Shown piece after piece: positions 57,256 through 64,000 of a DNA stretch of 64,000 nt. How positions within the stretch are numbered: the stretch's first letter is position 1; each line of letters begins with the position of its first letter. Source of the stretch: Vombatus ursinus (Eukaryota > Chordata > Mammalia > Diprotodontia > Vombatidae). The stretch is from contig NW_020949602.1 of NCBI RefSeq assembly GCF_900497805.2, positions 970,082 through 1,034,081 on the forward strand, read 5' to 3'. Both the position numbers and the translations under genes were made by a program. The notes below the pieces were generated by a model that worked only from the letters and a program-made list of their open reading frames with translations, did no database searches and was not told the origin of the DNA.

Positions 57256-57700
57256 CTGTGAAGACAAAAAAAAAGAGGGCAAGGTTAGAAACTGTAATCT
57301 AGGACTGCTGGGGTGAGGGGGGATGGAGGGGGCAACGCTGTGCCCACTCTCCTAGACTGCATTGTGACTCAGTTCAATTCAACACTTCACCTACAGACTA
57401 GGCTGGGTGCTCCCTTTAAGAAACCACCGCTACTTCACATGAGACAATACTGGGTTTTAGAAGTGTGAAGTGCCCTACCCAGTCATATACGTCAGAGCAG
57501 GAGTTTGAACCCAGGTTTCTTAGAATGGTGCTTTCCTCATTTCCTTAGACTGGTGGATACAATACCATAAGCACTCTGAGGGCAGAGACTACACTGATCA
57601 TTTTCCTACCAATGTATGTACCAAAGTATCAAAATAATTTTAAGCTTAAAGCTGCACAAAGACTTTTGGGACACCAGGGGGATCACACACAGGAAGGCTG
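57256..57700 (-). other. SSBP3: SSBP3 next upstream intron, start
   Basis: A reverse MIR-type SINE lies at 57370-57530 ('gagtttgaacccaggtttct') and an L2 end-like piece (+) at 57545-57620 ('gcactctgagggcagagact'). The upstream SSBP3 exons are not in the window. Confidence 0.5.
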
Positions 57701-58015
57701 TAATTGATGTCTGATCATTTGAGGTTCTCTAACTCCCAGGTTTTAAATCCTCTCTTTCTAGACACGCATGAGTGTGTGCACGCACATACACACACACGTA
57801 TATGCCCCACTCCTGTGTCCTCTCATATCCACATGGCATCTGTCATATTAGTCACAGGAGGACACCCACAAATCTGCTCCAATCAAGAACTTAAAAAAAC
57901 CATTCTCTCTATGAAAGAAAAAGAACAAAATGTTCAAATGCCCAGAAATATCCCTGTCCTGACACACGGGTGTTACAAAGAATCTGCAAAGAGCTGAATG
58001 CAACCTTAGGATGTA
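57701..58015 (-). other. SSBP3: SSBP3 intron, unassigned
   Basis: A short CA patch at 57778-57800 ('cgcacatacacacacacgta'). No gene or repeat is recognised. Confidence 0.4.
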
Positions 58016-58017
58016 TA

Positions 58018-58420
58018 AATGTTGGAAACTGGAGCAGAGGATGTCAGAGCTGGGCGGGCTCTTAGAACAGAGGATGTTAGAGCTGGGAGGGAGCTTAGAG
58101 CAGTGGATGTCAGAGCTGGGAGGGAGCTTAGAACAGAGGATGTTAGAGCTGGGAGGGAGCTTAGAACAATGAATGTCAGGGCTGGGAGGGAGCTTAGAAT
58201 AGTGGATGTCAGAGTTGGGAGGGACCTTAAAACACAGAATGTTGAAACTAGGTCAAAATAGAAACCACTGAGCCCACTGCTCATGTTTTACACCAACCCA
58301 TACTTGGACACAGAAAGGTGAAGGGCCTTGCCCAAAGTTCCATGAACAAGGCTGAGAGAAAAGCCATTGCTTAAATCTAGGTCCCTGATCCCCAGCCCCC
58401 AGGCTCTTTCCAGGGGACCC
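58018..58420 (-). repeat. MIR3 with an expanded tail (about 6-7 units of 33-34 bp)
   Basis: Units of the form 'agaacagaggatgttagagc' plus 'tgggagggagctt' run from 58025 to about 58240. The MIR3 core and head follow in reverse ('cttggacacagaaaggtgaa', 'cttgcccaaagttccatgaa'). Unit text differs from the 16411 array (GGGAGCTTAG versus GGGGCCTCAG), so the arrays expanded separately. Confidence 0.85.
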
Positions 58421-58619
58421 CCACAAAGGCTCCCTAACATGATAATGCTGCTGAACTGCCCTCCCTCTCCAACCCAGCACTGGCCACAGGGGTTGGCAGC
58501 TAGGCCTCAGGCCCCTGTCCATACTGGAGCTGAGCTCTGCTGACAGGCGGCCTGGGGGGAAGATGGAGGGGAGTGGGGAGCGCCAATGGTACCCATTAGC
58601 AGGCAGCCAGAGGAGCCGG

Positions 58620-58740
58620 GCCTGTTTGCTTTGTTTGTTTGCGGTCGCGGCTTCTGTGAAAATGCTCCTTCATGTAATTTATTACTAATAATTACGTCTT
58701 GGCAGGGAGTGGAGGACTTTAAAATGTGTGTCTGCGTGTG
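58620..58740. other. Candidate conserved element
   Basis: A repeat-free block with 'catgtaatttattactaata' and 'attacgtcttggcaggg'. The AT-rich core sits in GC-rich surroundings. Speculative. Confidence 0.3.
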
Positions 58741-59210
58741 TATGGGGGGTGGGAGTGGGGGAAGGCAAAGAAGCCACGGAGTCTGCCGAGCAGGGGCAGG
58801 ATGGAGAGAAGAGGCTCCCCGTTCTCAGTGAGAGAACACTCCACCATGAGCCTCCCGGGAGGTCGGCGTTCTCCAGCCCTTTCCCAGAATTCCCAGCATT
58901 CCATGGAAGCCCCACAATCTGTGAGGAAGTGGGTTCGAGATAGTGGAGAGAGCAGCCTGAGGTTCAAATCCCGCTTCTGACATCAACAGTCTCCGGGATC
59001 AGCAGAGACGTGAAATTCCAAGGCTGAGAAATGACTTGTCTGGCAGGGTTCGAGAGGTCAGCAAACCAGCACCGATGACCACCTCTGAGCCCTTGAAAGG
59101 CCGTCGTGTGGGAAAGACAAGCCCTCTTCTGCTTGGTCCCAAGGGACAGAAGTGGCAGCAATGTGGGTGTGTGCGTGAGGGGTGTTTGCAAAGAGGCCTG
59201 TGTAAGCTGG
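58741..59210 (-). other. SSBP3: SSBP3 intron, mostly unassigned
   Basis: A SINE head fragment (+) lies at 58935-58985 ('gcctgaggttcaaatcccgc'). Nothing else is recognised. Confidence 0.4.
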
Positions 59211-59214
59211 ACGT

Positions 59215-59345
59215 GGAGAACAAACACCTTTGAGTGCCACCCCAAAGTGGAACGGGCTGCCTTGACAGGGGGAGCTCAGTGGTGGTCTTTAAGCCAAGAT
59301 GGATGAACTGCTGGTGGGAGAGCATGCCATCCATCTCTCAGGAGC
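59215..59345 (+). repeat. L3/CR1 LINE 3' piece
   Basis: The text 'aaagtggaacgggctgcctt' and 'ggagctcagtggtggtcttt' matches the L3 3' region. Confidence 0.65.
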
Positions 59346-59599
59346 CTCGATTCCCTTGTTTCATGAGGTCTGAGCCTTCTCCTTCCAAAGGGGCCGGCAG
59401 CCCCACAAGTGTTGGGGTGAGGGAGAGAAGGAGGGATGCTTCATTCTGAAACTCACGGGCAGGCCCGGAGTCCTAGGGCACCACACGGCCACAGGACGGG
59501 AGCAGCAGCTGCTCGCCGGCGGCAGAGGAGGCAGAAGCTGGGGCCATCCAGAATCCAGGAGCCCTGGAACTGGACATGTGCTTTGTTTGTGCGGGACAT

Positions 59600-60270
59600 G
59601 GGTTTATTTTTAGAGCCGGGAGGAACCTAAGCCCTACCATTTAGTGAGCCCAATTCCTTCATTTAAAACTGAGGCCCAGCTAGAAGGAGCTTGTGCAAGG
59701 CCGAGAGATCTCAGAGTCCAACCCTCTCATTTAGAAGATGAAGAAAGCATAGGGCACTGCAAAGATGGCTGGATTAGAGTCAAAGATCCTGGGTTTAAAT
59801 CCTGGGTCTGCCACTGACTCCTGTGATCGATTGGTAGGGTCCACAGTCACAAAGTGACTAGGCAAATGACAGGGCTAGGATCTCTTTATCTCCCCCAACC
59901 CAAGGCCTTGGTTCTGTGCCCTGAAGCCAAGGCAGCCAGGCAGCTGGAGGGAGCACTGGGTCTGGAGTCAGGAAGACCTGAATTCAAATCTGCCTCAGGG
60001 ACTCACCAGCTCTGTGATTCTGGGCAAAGTGCTTCACTTCTGTGCCCCATCTTACTCATATGGAAAACAGGGATATCGCCTAGGGTTAGTGGACGGATCA
60101 AATTAAGTAACATATGCAAAATGTTTTGCAAATCTTCGAAGCACTCCATCAACCACTGGATATTATTAGCACTGCGCTGCTTATGCTGGGAGAGGTAGAA
60201 TGGTCCCGGGAGGGACCTCTTTGTCCTTGCATTCCCCTATAGGCCGGGCGACCAGTGTTTGTTGAATGAA
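59600..60270. repeat. MIR3 (-) pieces, MIR (+), long marsupial/MIR SINE (+), L2 end
   Basis: 59610-59745 two reverse MIR3 pieces ('agagccgggaggaacctaag', 'ctcagagtccaaccctctca'). 59755-59840 SINE head (+). 59938-60172 a near full SINE (+) from 'caggcagctggagggagcac' to 'gatattattagcac'. 60190-60270 L2 end ('gtttgttgaatgaataaa'). Confidence 0.65.
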
Positions 60271-60880
60271 TAAAGCAGAAGAAATAGTCAAGTTGTCACA
60301 AAGCACTGGCCTAGAAGAGGCGGGAAGCTCAGGGAGGTGGGAATGAGGGCATCTCGGTCACTTCGGCTCACCAGGCTGGGTACGGGGCAGGAAAGGAGAA
60401 AGAGGCGGGAAGAGTCAGTTTCGCCCGAGCTTGTGGTCACACGAGTTGGGAGAGCCAGCGTTCAGGCTGGCTAGCTGCGGCTTGGTGACCTCGAGCAATT
60501 CAGGTAACCCTGCTGGGATTGAGGAGTCCCTCCGCAGCGGCTGCTGTGAGGACCACCTCCAAGAGTCTGAAGGGATGGCCCCTGGAAGAGGGATGCCGCT
60601 TGTTCTGTCGGGCCCCAGAGGGGGCGTGGGGCTGGGAGCCCCAGACAGGCCAACGGAGGCTTGACAGAAGGAGAAACTTCCAAGTGGGAGAAGTATCCAC
60701 AAGTGAAATGGGTCGCCTTGGGAGGATCAAAGTCCATATCACTGAGGGTCTCACCTGTCTGACAGGCCACAGAGCAGCCACCTTGTTCAGACACAGGCTC
60801 TCAATGTGACTTTCAAGTGAGATAGATGCCCTGCTGGGTTTTCCTTCGGGTGGAAAGCGACAGCGGCAGGATTGGAACCC
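60271..60880 (-). other. SSBP3: SSBP3 intron, unassigned
   Basis: GC-rich with open frames on both strands and no recognised family. No element is seen. Confidence 0.4.
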
Positions 60881-60954
60881 AAGCTGCAGTATTACAGTTT
60901 GAGATTTAAGTGACCTCAGAAGCCTTCTGGTGGAGGCCTAGGGAGGTGCGATTT

Positions 60955-61470
60955 GCTCAGACTCACACAGGTAGCAAATGTCAGAGGTGGAAGGAACATT
61001 TGGGACCATCCCGTCCAACCCTCTCCACTTGCTCAGAAAAGGAATCTGATATCCAGGGTGTTTAGATGACCCTCCCAAGGTCACATATGTACTAAGTGAC
61101 AGAAGGGCGCTTCAAACCCAGGGCGTCTGAGTCCAGGGCCATTTGACTCCTGATTGCCTGAAGGATCCTGAAAAAAAGTCAATGCCAAGAGTCTGGATGG
61201 GGACCACGTGACTCCAGAGGTGCCTCCGGCCCTGAGGTTTGATAACACGCCAAACCCTGGACAGTGGGGTGGAAGGACCCTTGAGAGCGCCCAGTCAGAA
61301 GAGGCGACTTGAGCTGACCCACATCACCCAGGCAGTAAGTGACCCAGCCAGGATTTGAATCTGGCTCCAAATCAGTGCCCAGCCCACTATTATAGTGCTT
61401 TACCTAAGTTATCTGATCTGGCCCTCACCATAATGCCGGGAGGAAAGGGCTGTCATGTCCCCATAGTACA
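60955..61470 (-). repeat. MIR3 (-) x2 and MIR (-)
   Basis: 60970-61145: 'gcaaatgtcagaggtggaag', 'cgtccaaccctctccacttg'-like, 'cttcaaacccagggcgtctg'. 61265-61375: 'cagccaggatttgaatctgg'. 61385-61470: 'agtgctttacctaagttatc', 'agtacagatgaggcagacag'. Confidence 0.65.
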
Positions 61471-62190
61471 GATGAGGCAGACAGAGGTCCCAGAGGGGGC
61501 AGAGATGGGATGCGATGCCTCGGGGACCTCAGATTCCTTCTGCTTTGCTAATAGGCTGCTCAGCTCCATCCCAAAGTCTGGAATGGACCACAAGGCCATG
61601 ACGGCCTTCTCCCTCCTGCAGAGAATACACCATGAAGCGCTATGGAAACTCAAGAGCGCCACAGGAACCCAAGGTTATGATGTTTTCAATAGGGCCAATG
61701 AAATGCAACCTCGTCTGGCCCGCAGAGAGGCCTCCTCACGAGGGCCTGGCTGGTAGGGACAGACATTCCAGTGGGGCACCATGCGTATCGACGTCTAGCA
61801 CAAGATGGAACTGGGAGAAAAAGACACGTCTCCCTAGAATGGCTGGCTCCCCGCCTACAGAGAGCATGTTTACTTTCTTCTCTTCCTTCTAAATAAAGAA
61901 GCCTTCCACACAGGGTCAGGACGTGAGTCTGTGTCTAAGGAGAGGAGCGTCTTTAAGGGAGCTGGCCTCTACCGGGGGGAGTTCAGTGTCACACAAACAT
62001 GCTGGCATCCGCCTGCCTCTTGGTCCGAGCTGCTTCCTCGGCCTGGCGTGCCCTCTCTCTGGCCAGAAGCCCCCGACCTGCCCCCTGGTTGTGCTCATCC
62101 ACACTTTCCAAGGGTCTGGAGAAGGGGCTGGGGTGAAGGGTGGTGGGTCAGAGATTTTTAGCCAAAAAGATCTCCCCCAAAATTACCTAG
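61471..62190 (-). other. SSBP3: SSBP3 intron, unassigned
   Basis: No clear repeat. Several short open frames without resemblance to known proteins. Confidence 0.4.
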
Positions 62191-62194
62191 AAAA

Positions 62195-62460
62195 TACACA
62201 AATTCCCAGGATGCTAATTTAATTAATGCCAGTTGAATGAGGAGATGAGGGTGGCCCATCTGGCTCAATCGGTGGGCTGGGTGACCAGCGACTGGGCAGT
62301 GCCTGGATCCACTGAGCTCGTATCCTAATTCGAGCACAGCAGCTGCCTAAGCTGTTCCGGAGGAGGGGGGACATCCCACAGCTAATTCCAATGGTGACCA
62401 GCAATGCCAACCGATTCCTAACAAAGTCGTCTCCTCTGCTAATTCAAGTGCTTGTACTCG
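62195..62460. other. Candidate conserved element with TAATTA/CTAATTC words
   Basis: A repeat-free block containing 'gctaatttaattaatgccag', 'cctaattcgagcacagcagc' and 'gctaattccaatggtgacc'. Possible homeodomain-type enhancer. Inference from motifs only. Confidence 0.3.
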
Positions 62461-62549
62461 ATGAGTTCTACAGACACCTTCACTGACTCCTGACTCCTAC
62501 ATGGGATATTTAGAGCTGCCTCAGGCTGGGTGACAGCGCTGGATCATTC

Positions 62550-62700
62550 TTGCTTTTGACCGGCTCCGGCCTTCAGCTTCCTCCTCTCTAAAATGGGGAT
62601 ATAACATTATTCAATTCCACCCCCACCGCGCTAGCATTACTGATGAGAAAAGTGCTGTCTAAGCCTCAGGCACTATGTAAATGTGGGCTGTCTACACCTA
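62550..62700 (+). repeat. MIR SINE, decayed
   Basis: The text 'cagcttcctcctctctaaaa' and 'cctcaggcactatgtaaatg'. Confidence 0.55.
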
Positions 62701-63325
62701 GGGATATACTAAAGGTGACGTCATAGACAAATGGGAGTCCGGTTCAGACTTATACACACAGGTATCTACACTGTACCTGGGGCGATCACAGCCCTTTTCC
62801 AACCCTCTAGGCTTGCTGGCCAGTCCAGGTTTAGCATCTGACCCAGGCTCCTTAGAATATTGATTCATATTTTTGGAGGGAAAGCAAACAGGGTCCTATC
62901 ACAGATCTGGAAGAGCCCCTAGACATCATGGGATGTGATACCGTTATCACGCATTGCAAAACTGTATGGAGCAATGACAGGCTTCCAACATCTGGAAGCA
63001 ATGACTAGATGCCGACTGAGGTTCTTCAGAACCCAGGGTTGGGGTTGGCCTCAAGCCTCCGATTCCACAGTCCGTCGGGTCAATGATGGTCTGGTCCAAC
63101 TCTCCTTTGGACAAGCTCCCATCCACCCTGCCTGGCCTCCCCTCCCTCCCAGCCTCTTCTGCCTGGATTCCTGCCCATTTTTTGAAGACAGACCAAAATG
63201 GCGCCAGAAGGCAGCATCGCGATCGCTGAATAAAGCGCTAAGAAGCCTGCCCCTCAATCTCGGTTCTTTCTGTACCTCCCACAGGATCCTCAAATATTCA
63301 TTTGGAGGGGCGACTCTTTGAGATG
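62701..63325 (-). other. SSBP3: SSBP3 intron, mostly unassigned
   Basis: A weak L2-like stretch may begin near 63100. Nothing else is recognised. Confidence 0.4.
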
Positions 63326-63329
63326 CTCC

Positions 63330-63645
63330 CCACTCCCCAACACAGCCCTGTCTCCCCTCTCCGCACCTTTGCCCAGGCCATCTCCAAGCCTGGAATGCAC
63401 CCCTCACTCATGCCCACCTCATGGCCTCCCTCTCCTTCCTCAAGATGCAGCTGAAGCCCCATCAGGAAGCCTCTCTGGTCCCCGGCCACCAACCCCAAGA
63501 AACCCGGCGTTTATTTGTTGACACTTATCTACATACTGGCAGTTTATTTAGAGTGTGAATTCCTGGAGAAGAAAGGCTTTCTTCTTTGCTTTTGCATTCC
63601 AGTGACCAGTACATAGTAGGCACTTTACCTGATCTACACTGGAGC
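63330..63645 (+). repeat. L2 LINE 3' segment
   Basis: The text 'ccaagcctggaatgcacccc', 'ccttcctcaagatgcagctg', 'gagtgtgaattcctggagaa' and 'accagtacatagtaggcact' is in L2 order. Confidence 0.8.
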
Positions 63646-63684
63646 CCTTTAGGGTAGAATTATTTAATTACTTTGTACACAACA

Positions 63685-63860
63685 ATGATTTTGACAAGGG
63701 CGAAAAGGAATAAGGATTTACATAACACCTACTACGTGCCAGGCACTGAACTAAGTGCTTTACAAATATCACCTTGTTTGATCCTCACAACAACCCTGGC
63801 CCTAGGTGTGCCAATGCAGAGAAGGGGCCAACCCACACTGGTGGAGAGACGTTCCTCATC
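63685..63860 (-). repeat. MIR SINE, reverse
   Basis: The text 'aacacctactacgtgccagg', 'aactaagtgctttacaaata' and 'tgatcctcacaacaaccctg'. Confidence 0.75.
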
Positions 63861-63934
63861 TGGGACATTCTCTATACTAATGACCTCACACGTGTGGGGC
63901 TCATCTTCCTTCCCGAATGACTAACAATGACCAT

Positions 63935-64000
63935 CAGACCGTAAGCTTTGTGAGGGCAGAAATGTGTTTATCTCAACTTGGTTCATCCCCTCAGTCCAAA
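63935..64000 (+). repeat. L2 end, cut by the window border
   Basis: The text 'gaccgtaagctttgtgaggg' is the start of the L2 terminal segment. Confidence 0.6.

Noticed and set aside
57256-64000. Upstream SSBP3 exons encoding the LUFS/LisH domain
   Set aside because: I looked for the exon ending ..KAFHDY and earlier ones on the - strand and found none. They must lie beyond the window.
1-64000. Endogenous retroviruses or LTR elements
   Set aside because: I recognised no LTR pair or retroviral domain. All identifiable elements are LINEs, SINEs or a possible small DNA transposon.

Overview
This is a vertebrate nuclear window, almost certainly from a marsupial. It holds spliced exons with consensus GT-AG sites, and interspersed repeats of mammalian type (L2, MIR/MIR3, L3/CR1). 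It also holds tRNA-derived SINEs of the marsupial MAR1/WSINE type (clearest at 48478-48629), one SINE with an RTE-like tail (29608-29822), and a repeat tail at 4185-4640 that I know only from marsupials. The lineage within marsupials is not resolved. There is no prokaryotic content, no CRISPR array, and I recognised no endogenous retrovirus.

Two host genes are present, arranged tail to tail. MRPL37 (+ strand, 1-~1398) enters from the left with its last two coding exons, a short 3'UTR and an AATAAA signal. SSBP3 (- strand, ~13950 to beyond 64000) fills the rest. Fourteen of its exons are here (57166-57255 down to 14678-14707). They join in one frame with no break and give 296 residues plus a stop. 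The N-terminal ~92 residues (LUFS/LisH domain, which contacts LDB1) lie upstream of the window. 92 + 296 = 388, the length I recall for the long human isoform. The 27-residue exon at 36842-36922 is the in-frame cassette that separates the known long and short isoforms.

Layout: 1-1400 MRPL37 end; 1400-13950 intergenic, with GT microsatellite, L2, an L1 ORF2 fragment, L3 pieces split by MIRs, and a GATA-motif cluster; 13950-14707 SSBP3 3'UTR and terminal exon; 14708-31104 eleven exons separated by short to medium introns; 35860-36922 the constitutive and cassette exons in a repeat-poor block; 36923-57165 a 20 kb intron; 57166-57255 the 5'-most exon seen; 57256-64000 the start of the next large intron.

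I found no undescribed biological system. The items most worth a second look are: the cassette exon with its U-rich flanks; a recurrent 33-34 bp minisatellite grown from MIR3 tails at three places; a 27 bp array inside an L2; several AT-rich candidate conserved non-coding elements; and three 10-N gaps that all sit inside tandem repeats, two of which look too short for the repeat period. Repeat families were assigned by eye, so boundaries are approximate (tens of bases).
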